DNA from: a virus
Direction: 5' to 3' (one strand)
DNA: 38,955 bases
Virus record (IMG/VR): IMGVR_UViG_3300046048_000346
Span: 1 to 38,955 of that record
Made by a program: the position numbers and the translations under genes. The notes beneath the pieces are model-generated. The model worked only from the letters and a program-made list of their open reading frames with translations, was not told the origin of the DNA and ran no database searches. This document shows, piece by piece, positions 29,946-38,496 of this stretch (position 1 is the first letter of the stretch; each line of letters begins with the position of its first letter).

Positions 29946-31447
29946 TACTTGGTCTTCCCCTCGATAACATCCAGAGCGGCTTTGTTAGCAGAACCGCGTC
30001 GTAACGCAGTAGATAATTGCCTGCCACCCTCGCCAATTGCGATAGACATAATTGCACCAACCGGGCCAAACATGGCTGCGGCAGAACCAGGCACAAGCGC
30101 GCCTGAAACAGCTCCCCTGACGGCAAACCTGCCGAGAAATGACGCCGCTTTTTGTGCCGCTGTCCCATCGACAATCGCCTCTAAAAGCTTTACTTCATTG
30201 TCATTGAACTGCCTGCGCCGGTTCTTGTTCATCAGGATCTGTCGAAATTCTGTTTTTAGGGCGTTGTCAAAGCCAGATCCGGTAAACTGACCAGACCTTA
30301 GCCTTGCCCGCTCAATGGCCCATGTGATCTCATCAGCCTTGAATTTCTGTGATGCCAGCTTGCGCCCTTGAGCATAAAGTGCCGGCGCATCGGTTGCGGT
30401 CCCGATAAACGCCTGATTCGGTATTGATACATAAGCCTCGTCATACATGTCCCTGATCATTCCGACCATTCTTGCGTCTTCTTTCGAATTTCGAACAGCC
30501 AGCGACATGGCACCATTCAATTGCTTTCGGATCACCTCCATTCCCTTCAGGGTGTGGTTCTTTCCGGCAGCTTCATTAATAACTTTTAATGCCTCCGCAG
30601 CTCCCGGATGTATCCCTGGTGCGTACCCCTCATCGGTCATTTTCTGCACAACATTGTTCCTGACAGAATCAAGATAGGATGCCTGCACACCACCCCCGGC
30701 AGCATCGGCCTGCTTATAGAAATTATTGACGTCAGCCTCAAGCTTTGAATAAGCGGCATCGACCTTCTCAGACCCGCCTTTTGGCTTCCTGCCTTTTGCG
30801 CCCTTCTCTAATTGCTTTTCAAGCGTGCCCTCGGACCCAAACAGTCGTCCGCCAAGTACAGCAGTCGCCATAGACAGACCTGTATAAACCGCGGCAGCGC
30901 CAACCGTGTCGTCCTCGCCACCAGTAGCAAAGGCGAGGTCATAAAGCGGCATTTCTGTCTCTTTGACACCCGGCAGCCAGTCCGTGACTTTGCGTGACAC
31001 TTGCCTCGCCGTGTCATCAATACCGCCGAGCAAGGCTTGACCCTGAATGGTTTTCGGTTGGTAAGTTCTTTTCTCTACCGTTTGCTCAACCGTATCGGCG
31101 AACGATTGATCGGGCTGCCTTTGCTGGTATTCCTGCCATTGCCGATCTGACCACTTCTCCGGCTTTTGAGGAATGCGGTTGATCTCATTCTCAATGCCGC
31201 GCAGGCCACCCTCCGCCATACCGTAAAGATTGGTCGCCCCGGTCAGGATGGCCTCACCTCCTCCAAGCAATACATCGTTCAATGACAGGTTTTTCATCCG
31301 GCTCCAGGTAGATTCGGCCTTTGTTTCAGGACGATCAACTTGAGGTTCCTCGACTGGGGCAGGTTCATTGACAAGACCGCTCTCCTCAAAAGCTGACCAG
31401 TCCTGTTGTGGCTGGACCTCCTCGAATTGTTCCCAGTTACTGGGCAT
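29945..31447 (-). CDS. Ejection (internal virion) protein, gp16 position
   Basis: A 500-aa protein with a Gln/Glu-rich N-terminus (MPSNWEQFEEVQPQQDWSAF) typical of phage internal virion proteins. Hydrophobic glycine-rich stretches (LLGGGEAILTGATNLYG; AVRGAVSGALVPGSAAAMFGPVGAI near 450) could insert in membranes. Long helices lie between. Synteny with P22 gp16 supports a role in forming the DNA channel through the host envelope. Confidence 0.75.
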   Translation of the reverse strand: MPSNWEQFEEVQPQQDWSAFEESGLVNEPAPVEEPQVDRPETKAESTWSRMKNLSLNDVLLGGGEAILTGATNLYGMAEGGLRGIENEINRIPQKPEKWSDRQWQEYQQRQPDQSFADTVEQTVEKRTYQPKTIQGQALLGGIDDTARQVSRKVTDWLPGVKETEMPLYDLAFATGGEDDTVGAAAVYTGLSMATAVLGGRLFGSEGTLEKQLEKGAKGRKPKGGSEKVDAAYSKLEADVNNFYKQADAAGGGVQASYLDSVRNNVVQKMTDEGYAPGIHPGAAEALKVINEAAGKNHTLKGMEVIRKQLNGAMSLAVRNSKEDARMVGMIRDMYDEAYVSIPNQAFIGTATDAPALYAQGRKLASQKFKADEITWAIERARLRSGQFTGSGFDNALKTEFRQILMNKNRRRQFNDNEVKLLEAIVDGTAAQKAASFLGRFAVRGAVSGALVPGSAAAMFGPVGAIMSIAIGEGGRQLSTALRRGSANKAALDVIEGKTK

Positions 31448-32618
31448 CCGGAACCCTCAAGACCCTTCCCTCCGGGTTTACAAACGATGTTCCCGGCGGT
31501 AATGACAACGCCTCTTGTGGCGTCGAAATAAACTGCATCCCGCTGGCAATGGCTGCCAACCCTGTTTGCTGGCGTCGAATTTTCTCGTAATGCTTTCGGA
31601 CACGCTTCAACGATTCGACCAGCGCAGGAACGCTTTGCGCCTGATCGAGCGAAGTAATCGCACCCTCAAGGAGATCCAGCTCCTTCTCTGAAATGGCACC
31701 CAATGCGCCACCCGTTTTTGACGCATCCCTCATCGCCTGCAACCGATCGAAGGCAAGCGACGATCTGATTGGCTGAAGGGCTGCCTTCAATGAACGGGCA
31801 TCCGTTGCGCCAAGTCCTGACATGATTTGTGCCATCGTGCCAGTTGACCACCAGTTTGCCAGCCCCATCGCGGCGTCTACCTGGGAGAGCGTTGAATCAA
31901 TACTATTGATCGAGGCTTGAGCAGCCATCGCCTGTTGCGGTCGATTTCTCTCGTCCTCGATAGCGTTTTTAGTCGTGACGTCCGCAGTTGTTTTTGCGGC
32001 GGCAACATCACCGGCAATTCTGGACTGACCAGCAGCCTCCTGATCAAGCGTAGACAGCGGAACCGGTGCTGCGCCCGTACCGCCGGCATCAGGCAACCCA
32101 CCGCCAGGCGGAACCCACGTTGGAACGCCACCAACATCCCGGAAAGTGCCAGCGTTATTAGCAGACAGATAAGCCTGTCGCTGCTCATCTGTTGCCTGCT
32201 CCCACCACTGGGCATTTTGCACTCTGGATGGCAGATCCGATTGCACCTCAGGCTGTCCACCAAGTTCCACCAAAGCGCCGTGATGCAAACCCTCGATCTT
32301 CTGCATCAACTCTTCTGGCGGAATCGTTGACGGGTCAAAGTCTGGCTGAATAAAGCCGCGGCTTTTACCTGTCTCGATCAGCTTCGGTAGTGCTTGCGGG
32401 TTTTTCAGGGCATACCCTGTCGCGCCGGCAAGCCACTGCAGTCCTTCCCGCGTTTGTGCATCGGCATCAGCAGCGCCCTGTCTTGCACGATCATCCTGTG
32501 CATACGCCATGTTCTGATTGGCAGCGTCCATCCTCAGCGCATTAAACTCATCGTCCTGGCGCGCAGTCTTACCGGCACCCCATGAGTCCTGCATACTAAA
32601 TGGTCTGAATTCAGGCAT
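31437..32618 (-). CDS. Ejection protein, gp20 position
   Basis: A 393-aa helical protein, MPEFRPFSMQDSWGAGKTAR, with a long Ala/Gln/Asp-rich N-terminal helix, a Pro/Gly-rich centre (PTWVPPGGGLPDAGGTGAAP) and a helical C-terminus (LLEGAITSLDQAQSVPALVE). It corresponds by position to P22 gp20 (471 aa), which is released into the host with DNA. Overlaps its neighbours slightly. Confidence 0.72.
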   Translation of the reverse strand: MPEFRPFSMQDSWGAGKTARQDDEFNALRMDAANQNMAYAQDDRARQGAADADAQTREGLQWLAGATGYALKNPQALPKLIETGKSRGFIQPDFDPSTIPPEELMQKIEGLHHGALVELGGQPEVQSDLPSRVQNAQWWEQATDEQRQAYLSANNAGTFRDVGGVPTWVPPGGGLPDAGGTGAAPVPLSTLDQEAAGQSRIAGDVAAAKTTADVTTKNAIEDERNRPQQAMAAQASINSIDSTLSQVDAAMGLANWWSTGTMAQIMSGLGATDARSLKAALQPIRSSLAFDRLQAMRDASKTGGALGAISEKELDLLEGAITSLDQAQSVPALVESLKRVRKHYEKIRRQQTGLAAIASGMQFISTPQEALSLPPGTSFVNPEGRVLRVPDAQ

Positions 32619-33304
32619 CAGTATCTCCTGGCCGGCAATGTTCGCATATTGATTGTCTGCAGCCCGTTTTTATCCGGCGCGTTCCATTGCGTTCCGGCAT
32701 TCACGTTATTACCGCCACCTTTTCTCTGGTCGTAATAGAGGTAGTTCGATATTCCACCCTGCACCGCCTTATTGATCGAGCTTCCGACCTCGTTGTGCAT
32801 ATTGGCCCGTGCATTACCTCGACCGATCATCGCATTGCCGACGTTCGCTGCATTCTGTGAACCGGCATTGGCAACATTCGTGGTTGCGTTCATACCCCGA
32901 TCTGCCATTCCAGAAGTCCGATCCCACCAGTTACCGAACTCACCGGCGGCAAGTCCAGAATTGAATTCAGCCAGTGCGCGCATCGCATTGCCACCAGAAC
33001 CACGCGCAGCAAATTGATTGCCAATCCCGCGGGTTCCCTCGGTACGTCTGAAATTGTAGTCAGGCGAGGTATAGAAGTCGGTCATATCGCCGGTTGCGGT
33101 TCGATCCAATCGACCGAGTGCGTCCGTGCCTGACTTCATGTATGGAGAGTAGTCCTGCCGGGTCTGCTCGTACTGCTTGCGACTTTCTTCAGCCGCGGCA
33201 TCGTATCCAGCAGTTTGTGCTCGTCCTGCCTTCTTCGCAGCATTCGCACCGGTAATGCCGGACACCACGCTACCGAGCGCCATCAATCCAGTTGCCAACC
33301 CCAT
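32618..33304 (-). CDS. Ejection/DNA transfer protein, gp7 position
   Basis: A 228-aa protein, almost exactly the length of P22 gp7 (229 aa). The Gly/Ala-rich hydrophobic start (MGLATGLMALGSVVSGITGA) and the Gln-, Asn- and Ala-rich helical body (NAAKKAGRAQTAGYDAAAEE) are typical of this ejection-protein group (DNA transfer protein p32-like). A C-terminal basic segment (NMRTLPARRY) follows. Confidence 0.78.
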   Translation of the reverse strand: MGLATGLMALGSVVSGITGANAAKKAGRAQTAGYDAAAEESRKQYEQTRQDYSPYMKSGTDALGRLDRTATGDMTDFYTSPDYNFRRTEGTRGIGNQFAARGSGGNAMRALAEFNSGLAAGEFGNWWDRTSGMADRGMNATTNVANAGSQNAANVGNAMIGRGNARANMHNEVGSSINKAVQGGISNYLYYDQRKGGGNNVNAGTQWNAPDKNGLQTINMRTLPARRY

Positions 33305-33724
33305 CTAAATCACCTTCACGTAGTGAGACTCAAAATGCTTGAATCCATGTCGTTCATAAATCTTGCCGACACCCTTGTCCAGTGCTGTCATTGACATCAT
33401 GGACAGTCGTTCAGCTCCGTGGGCTCTTGCCCATGATTCTAACCCATTTAATAGCTTTACACCCACACCATTGCCTCGTACCTCCTCATCGACCCACCAG
33501 AATAACTCAGTTGCCATCAGGCGCGACTTGTCGAAGAAGTGAGGCACGAGCAAGCCACCAACCATCGCACCCTCGTCGTAAAGAAGAACACCGAAATCCT
33601 CATCAATCAGCATCTCAAGGGTTTCAACAATAGATTCTCGCTCGCACCCCTCGCTAATTGCCGCACAAAACGCCCTGCCCATCCGCAACAACTCTGGTAA
33701 ATCATCCCTGGTCGCCGGCCTCAT
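33305..33724 (-). CDS. GNAT acetyltransferase-like protein, gp14 position
   Basis: A 139-aa GNAT-fold protein. Acetyl-CoA-binding motif A is seen in LFWWVDEEVRGNGVGVKLLN (residues ~74-93, with the R/Q-x-x-G-x-G/A pattern as RGNGVG). MRPATRDDLPELLRMGRAFC and MGKIYERHGF-like ends (GVGKIYERHGFKHFESHYVK) complete the fold. Such proteins occur at this place in many podoviruses, where P22 has gp14. It may be a virion assembly factor or an ejected enzyme. Confidence 0.82.
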   Translation of the reverse strand: MRPATRDDLPELLRMGRAFCAAISEGCERESIVETLEMLIDEDFGVLLYDEGAMVGGLLVPHFFDKSRLMATELFWWVDEEVRGNGVGVKLLNGLESWARAHGAERLSMMSMTALDKGVGKIYERHGFKHFESHYVKVI

Positions 33725-34302
33725 ATCACAAAATACTCCAGGTAAGACCCGGCAAGCACCGTCGTGTCACCGGCATCCGATGTATTCTGAGCCCAGTCAA
33801 ACGAAAAAGTGCCGGCATTCGATGCGTTCTGAACAAGGAAGTCTGCCTTCACACAACCACCAACCGTGCCTGATCCAATTGGTGTTCCAGTAACATTGTA
33901 TGCCTCGTCATTAAATTCTGTGAAGGCAGCATCACCAGGCGCAATATGCTCACCATTGATCCGCACCGCGGTCGGCGATGATGGGCCGGAAAATTCAAAC
34001 TTGAAGTCCGGGGCTGCCCCAGTGTCGAAAAACACCACCATCCTCCCCGCATAGACCGTATTCGCCTCCATCAGGAATTGAAGGTCTGAGTCTGCAGCTA
34101 AAGTCGTGGTTGAGTTTCGTGTCTCGTCATTCTCTTTTGACAGCCTCGTCCAAATACCAGCAACATCGGCCTGCAGTGCGGTTATATTTGATTCGATCAG
34201 CGTCGTGTCAGTTTCCGAACCGAGATCCTGATCGGACATCCACCGCGCCCATTCCTTCTCATCGGCAGGGACGGTGCGAAACGGTTTTAACTTGACCGTC
34301 AT
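33721..34302 (-). CDS. Candidate tail needle/knob protein, gp26 position
   Basis: A 193-aa protein. Residues ~35-58 (LIESNITALQADVAGIWTRL) form a short heptad-like helix, and residues ~80-193 are beta-rich (AGRMVVFFDTGAAPDFKFEF, GTFSFDWAQNTS), like a coiled-coil stalk with a knob. It lies directly after gp10, where P22 has the tail needle gp26 (233 aa). Assignment rests on position and layout; the stalk is much shorter than in P22. Confidence 0.55.
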   Translation of the reverse strand: MTVKLKPFRTVPADEKEWARWMSDQDLGSETDTTLIESNITALQADVAGIWTRLSKENDETRNSTTTLAADSDLQFLMEANTVYAGRMVVFFDTGAAPDFKFEFSGPSSPTAVRINGEHIAPGDAAFTEFNDEAYNVTGTPIGSGTVGGCVKADFLVQNASNAGTFSFDWAQNTSDAGDTTVLAGSYLEYFVI

Positions 34303-36305
34303 AGTCTGCCACCATCAACCTCGAGGATCGTGTCAACCACCGTCACCGGGATAGGATCTGAAACAGCGCACCGATATACCCGATCGCGTGACGACCCCAG
34401 GCCATACCAGACGCACCGGGTTAGCGTTTTCCCCGTGGCACCAATTGCCCGATCAGGCGCAGACTTCCAGTTACGACCACCGTCATCAGAGTACTGCAAC
34501 ATCAACTTCGGTGCCGAACCCTGCCCGGTTTCTGTTCCAATGCCCGTCTCAAGGATGATCTCAAGTCGCTTGTGGAATGCCCTCTGACCATCTGCGTAAA
34601 CGGTCTGGTATGTCCACTGCATTCGCTGCGTACCAACCCGAGTCTTGATCACTGCCGTCTGGTTACCTGCTAGTGGGGAGTCGGTGGATTCATACGTTGT
34701 CGGATATTTGCCCTTCTCCATCTGCGCGTCGGCAAGAAGGATCGACGAGGTGCCATCAAGGGCAACCGTAATATCCGCATCAGCGTCCGCGGCATAAACC
34801 TGGATAAACCCGGTGACATCGGCAACCGTGGTCACAACCAGGTAACAACGATAGTACCCGTTGCCGGCGGGAATCATTCCAGACGCATCTATTCCTGACC
34901 CGATCGTTCCCTTCTGACCGTTCGCCAGGTCGAAATAACCATCAACATCACCCGGCATATCCGTGAACCCGGAAAACAACAAATAGACCCAGTCGAGTTG
35001 ATCAGGTTTTGCCTTAATCGAGAAAACGTACTGCGTTCCGGCCTCTAGCGTCAGACCCTGGTAACAGGTCACGTTGCCCGTGCCACCACCGGAATCATCA
35101 AGGATCTGCGCCGCATGAGTCGTTCCATTCGGCCCGACTGCGTAGGCATCGGTCACCCCGGTATCGCCGCCAGGTGTCCAATAGATAGCATTCGCAAACT
35201 TGCCAGAGCTCCTGATCAGATTCGTCGTGTCTGTTCCCCAGTCGGTAAACTCATCGAAACTCAGGTATCCGATCCGGTTACTGTTTGAATCCCCAACCAG
35301 TTCCTTGCCGGCAAACTGCTCATGACAATTGATCTTCCAGTTATTCTCGTTGTAGGTCTTACGTTCTGCCCACTCACCAGTAGACAGGTCGTAAGCGTAC
35401 GTTCCCTCATCAAAGGTCAGCACGTAGAAATAATGACCGTCCTGCTCGTAAGTAAATGCCCTGCCAGTTGACGTGGTCGCTGCCGATACCGCCTGGTCGA
35501 TTGCTGGGTTCGAGATCTTGACCGGTGTAATCCCGTCGAGTCTTCTCACAGAATAATCGTCTGCCAGCCAGATCAGGATATTGTCGATTTCGGCAACCGT
35601 CGCCGGGTTCAGGCAACCCATCTGTATCGTCGCGTTAACAATACGCTCAAACGGAAACCCCGATGCGCCCGTGTTCTCGTAAAGCTCAAGCGTTCTCGAC
35701 CCAAACGCATGAAGAATTCTGTGATGCGACTTGATGCCTTTCAGGTCATCAGGTGAAGAATCGGCAACAGCAAACTGCAGCGCATTGAAGTCGGTAGCCG
35801 AACCAACATCGGCACCGAAGAAGTTCGGGGAGTTGGGCTGGCGAAACAGCAGAAAGTTATCAAGAAACTCTACGTCACCCGCTCCACGTGAAACCAGGTC
35901 GTCATCGAGGATCTGCTCGAAGGTCGTCCCGTCCCAGTGGAAGGCATTCGGTTCATTGACGACCACAACATCGGTCGTGTTCGAGCCAATATCCACCCTG
36001 ACCTCATCACCAACCGTGCCGATCAGCGTCACATTCTTATCTGAATCGACGTAATACAGCTCGCTACCGGAAACCACGTACAGGTATTCGTAATAGCCTG
36101 TAGTCAGGTCAATCTCGGCTGAGTACATGGCGACAATAGGCCCATCCCCGACCTCTTGCCATGTCGGGATGCCCGGTGCGCGAGTGACCATGACCGGGGT
36201 TTTACCCCCGGCTGGCATCAGCTCGGCAAAGCAATTGACCAATTTGGCAGAGCTTGCGGGTCGACTGCGGATTTCGTATGAATGGACAGGTAAATTTATT
36301 TTCAT
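34299..36305 (-). CDS. Packaged-DNA stabilisation/tail hub, gp10-like, with inserted module
   Basis: A 668-aa homologue of P22 gp10 (472 aa), the hub joining portal and tail. Residues 1-350 (INLPVHSYEIRSRPASSAKL, VNCFAELMPAGGKTPVMVTR) and 550-668 (LMLQYSDDGGRNWKSAPDRA) match the family. Residues ~361-543 are an extra domain with the NLIRSSGKFAN...YWTP start, the TQYVFSIKAKP middle and the ADAQMEKGKYPTTYEST end. These mark jelly-roll glycan-binding-like modules usually found on fibres. Confidence 0.85.
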   Translation of the reverse strand: MKINLPVHSYEIRSRPASSAKLVNCFAELMPAGGKTPVMVTRAPGIPTWQEVGDGPIVAMYSAEIDLTTGYYEYLYVVSGSELYYVDSDKNVTLIGTVGDEVRVDIGSNTTDVVVVNEPNAFHWDGTTFEQILDDDLVSRGAGDVEFLDNFLLFRQPNSPNFFGADVGSATDFNALQFAVADSSPDDLKGIKSHHRILHAFGSRTLELYENTGASGFPFERIVNATIQMGCLNPATVAEIDNILIWLADDYSVRRLDGITPVKISNPAIDQAVSAATTSTGRAFTYEQDGHYFYVLTFDEGTYAYDLSTGEWAERKTYNENNWKINCHEQFAGKELVGDSNSNRIGYLSFDEFTDWGTDTTNLIRSSGKFANAIYWTPGGDTGVTDAYAVGPNGTTHAAQILDDSGGGTGNVTCYQGLTLEAGTQYVFSIKAKPDQLDWVYLLFSGFTDMPGDVDGYFDLANGQKGTIGSGIDASGMIPAGNGYYRCYLVVTTVADVTGFIQVYAADADADITVALDGTSSILLADAQMEKGKYPTTYESTDSPLAGNQTAVIKTRVGTQRMQWTYQTVYADGQRAFHKRLEIILETGIGTETGQGSAPKLMLQYSDDGGRNWKSAPDRAIGATGKTLTRCVWYGLGSSRDRVYRCAVSDPIPVTVVDTILEVDGGRL

Positions 36306-36311
36306 GATAAA
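36283..36311 (+). promoter_or_regulatory. Possible promoter of the opposite-strand ORF
   Basis: TGGACA (36283-36288), 17-base spacer, GATAAA (36306-36311) on the plus strand, five and four matches to consensus. Transcription would begin only about five bases before the ATG at 36323. Confidence 0.35.
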
Positions 36312-36322
36312 CTTAGCCAGTT

Positions 36323-36541
36323 ATGCAGCGATTTCCTGACATCATCATCGAGTCGAAAGACGGGCGAACCATTCGGCTTGTAACCGAAAGGGCAGCGCAG
36401 TGGCTTGCCACCGACAGAGAGATGCCCGTGAGCGAACTCAGACGATCTACTGTCGCAATTAGTGATGGCGACACCCTTATCGACGACGCATACCTTAGTG
36501 GACTCGCTATCAAGACTCATTCAGGGCATTCCTTGATTTAG
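36323..36541 (+). CDS. Lone opposite-strand ORF (72 aa)
   Basis: A 72-aa frame, MQRFPDIIIESKDGRTIRLV, then TERAAQWLATDREMPVSELR and STVAISDGDTLIDDAYLSGL, with the composition of a soluble globular protein. It fills the only 204-bp gap in the late genes but runs against them. There is no ribosome-binding site, so it would be near-leaderless. Competing minus-strand frames here look less protein-like. It may be a moron-type gene or chance. Confidence 0.42.
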   Translation: MQRFPDIIIESKDGRTIRLVTERAAQWLATDREMPVSELRRSTVAISDGDTLIDDAYLSGLAIKTHSGHSLI

Positions 36542-38087
36542 TTTTCTCGTCGATGTCTTTGTATACCCCGGCAGCAACCTTGCCGGCATCACCACCGGAT
36601 GGATCACCAAGTGAGCCGCGTTGCCTTGAAAGAACATTCGTGTTCGGCTTTTCGAATATGGCCTTACCGTCGCGCTTCACTTGTTTAATGATGTCGGGTG
36701 TGAACGGGACTATGTTGCGGGTACCGTCACCTGCTTTACGTGAGTTGCCGTCGTAATAACGGATACCGGGGATGCCACGTTCATTCAGCTGTTTGGAGGC
36801 GATCTTGTCACCAGTATTCAGGGCCAACCCGCGGTATATTCTTTGGCCTGTTTTGGTTCCCATTGCCTCAAGTGCGGCTTTTTTGGTTGGGTATCCATCA
36901 ATGGTATGGCCAAAAGCAGAGAGCACCCACTGATCAGACTGGCCGGCATTAGGATCTTTGAATACTTCAAGCTGCAACGCTTCCCGCACACTCTCAGGCT
37001 GCTCACTCAGCGGCGCATCCCAATCCAGCATCTTGCCTATGGTTTCGTCAGGGATGTCTACTTCGTAGAGGTGGCCTGATCTGTCTACGGCATCTCTTAA
37101 TGACTGAGAAGCGTCCCAATTATCTAATTTTCCACTATAAGAGGCAGAAATAGCTTGCGATGGATAATCAAACCCGAGCCAATCATTCTCATCAAGAGCG
37201 CGAATAATTGCTTCTTGATCTGGCGTAAAAGTGCCCTGCCCAATCTCAGCCAAAACGTCATCAATCTCAGCATCTTCTGGTAACGCATCCAAAAACCTTT
37301 TTTGTGCGTCTTTTGCAGAAAGTCCATGACGATAACTATTAGCCACCCCCGGATTCTCGGCAAAGTAACCGACCGGGGTATAGCCATAAGCCTGCGCCCC
37401 CTCACCACTGAACGCGTTGTCAGGATGGAATATGTCGAGGATGTTCTCGGTCTTACCACCTTCTGGGATCTTGTTGTATCGACTGTACGGCGATCCGTGA
37501 TAAGCAACCATTCCCCACTCATCTGGAAACTTCTTCGAGAGCTTGCCCATGCTATTCGCGATCCTCGCCTCGCTACCACCAGGTAACCACGTTTCAGCAA
37601 CACCAGTCCCCAGTGCATAAATTCCGCCGGCAATGGTCGGGCCAAGCAGTGCATTCGCATACGGTTCCGCCTTACGCATTGCAGTGCCGATCGGGTATGT
37701 GACCTTAGAAACACCTTCACCAACCGTCCTGAGCGTGTTCGTCGCACTCTCGCCCGGTTGGTATGTGAAACGCTCCCGCGCCTTATCAATGCGGTCTACA
37801 GCGTCATCAATCTTCGTGCGACCGGGTGCAGGATCTTTTGCCAGACCGATCAGCGCATTCGTGCCACCGATCGCATCAGCAGCAAGACCAGACCCAACCA
37901 TCATCCCGGCCTGACCGATATCAGTCGCTACCTGGCCGGCCTGCTGCGTCGTTGTCCCAGGGGTGAAATACTCGCTAGGGTTGTTGATATCCCACAGCAC
38001 AGACCCGTCGCCGAATATGTCTGTCCAGCTTTTCTTCTTCTCCGGGCCAAGTCCTGCGGAAGGGATTCTTGGTGATTTATCAGGCAT
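36510..38087 (-). CDS. Putative ADP-ribosyltransferase, ejection-type
   Basis: A 525-aa protein. Residues ~20-170 are Gly/Ala-rich with hydrophobic stretches (TDIGQAGMMVGSGLAADAIG; LLGPTIAGGIYALGTG) like ejected proteins. The C-terminal half has the pattern of ART domains in phage polyvalent proteins: VAYHGSP (residues 194-200), GEGAQAYGYTPVGYFAE (228-244), LYEVDIPDE (340-348), LNERGIPGIRYYDGNSR (434-450). It would transfer ADP-ribose from NAD to a host protein after ejection (inference). The ATG at 38085-38087 overlaps the gp4 stop; an upstream start lies inside gp4. Confidence 0.72.
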   Translation of the reverse strand: MPDKSPRIPSAGLGPEKKKSWTDIFGDGSVLWDINNPSEYFTPGTTTQQAGQVATDIGQAGMMVGSGLAADAIGGTNALIGLAKDPAPGRTKIDDAVDRIDKARERFTYQPGESATNTLRTVGEGVSKVTYPIGTAMRKAEPYANALLGPTIAGGIYALGTGVAETWLPGGSEARIANSMGKLSKKFPDEWGMVAYHGSPYSRYNKIPEGGKTENILDIFHPDNAFSGEGAQAYGYTPVGYFAENPGVANSYRHGLSAKDAQKRFLDALPEDAEIDDVLAEIGQGTFTPDQEAIIRALDENDWLGFDYPSQAISASYSGKLDNWDASQSLRDAVDRSGHLYEVDIPDETIGKMLDWDAPLSEQPESVREALQLEVFKDPNAGQSDQWVLSAFGHTIDGYPTKKAALEAMGTKTGQRIYRGLALNTGDKIASKQLNERGIPGIRYYDGNSRKAGDGTRNIVPFTPDIIKQVKRDGKAIFEKPNTNVLSRQRGSLGDPSGGDAGKVAAGVYKDIDEKTKSRNALNES

Positions 38088-38496
38088 CGGTGTTGATGTC
38101 CCATCGCGAACCGTAATGGCCCGTGCCGGATGGCATATGAGACATATCAAGAGAGCCAAGACCCTCGGCAATCAGCTTTCGCTTCAACTTACTAATCGAG
38201 GAGTCCAGCATCGACGCAGTCTCAGCAGAGAGACTCGCGCCGTATGTCGGCGCAATCATCAGCGCCAATGCACTGGTTATCGCTATCTCGGCGTAGGTCG
38301 GGATCGGACAGGTTCCGGCAGTGGAACCCTGCGCGAAGTACCCGACATCAATGCCGTCCTCACGCAGCACCTCCATCAATTGGTTTAACTTCCTGAGACA
38401 GGTCGAACCCTGCTCAGAAGACGCCGAATCAACCTCCGATATAACGCCAATCTCTCTCAGCGCATCCTCGATCAACTGCAGGTTGGTTATGCTCAT
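38080..38496 (-). CDS. Tail accessory factor, gp4-like
   Basis: A 138-aa protein, MSITNLQLIEDALREIGVIS, then SCLRKLNQLMEVLREDGIDV and IAITSALALMIAPTYGASLS. This is the recognised layout of P22 gp4-type head completion/tail accessory proteins (P22 gp4: 166 aa), which extend the portal and form the platform for gp10. No separate lysozyme motif is visible. Flanked by the methyltransferase and the ART-like gene, both insertions relative to P22. Confidence 0.88.
   Translation of the reverse strand: MSITNLQLIEDALREIGVISEVDSASSEQGSTCLRKLNQLMEVLREDGIDVGYFAQGSTAGTCPIPTYAEIAITSALALMIAPTYGASLSAETASMLDSSISKLKRKLIAEGLGSLDMSHMPSGTGHYGSRWDINTDA

Noticed and set aside
36302-36520. Two minus-strand frames in the gap before gp10 (72 and 66 aa)
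   Set aside because: Either would fit the operon direction, but their Ser/Cys/Arg-rich composition is shadow-like and neither has a convincing start; the plus-strand frame is more protein-like.
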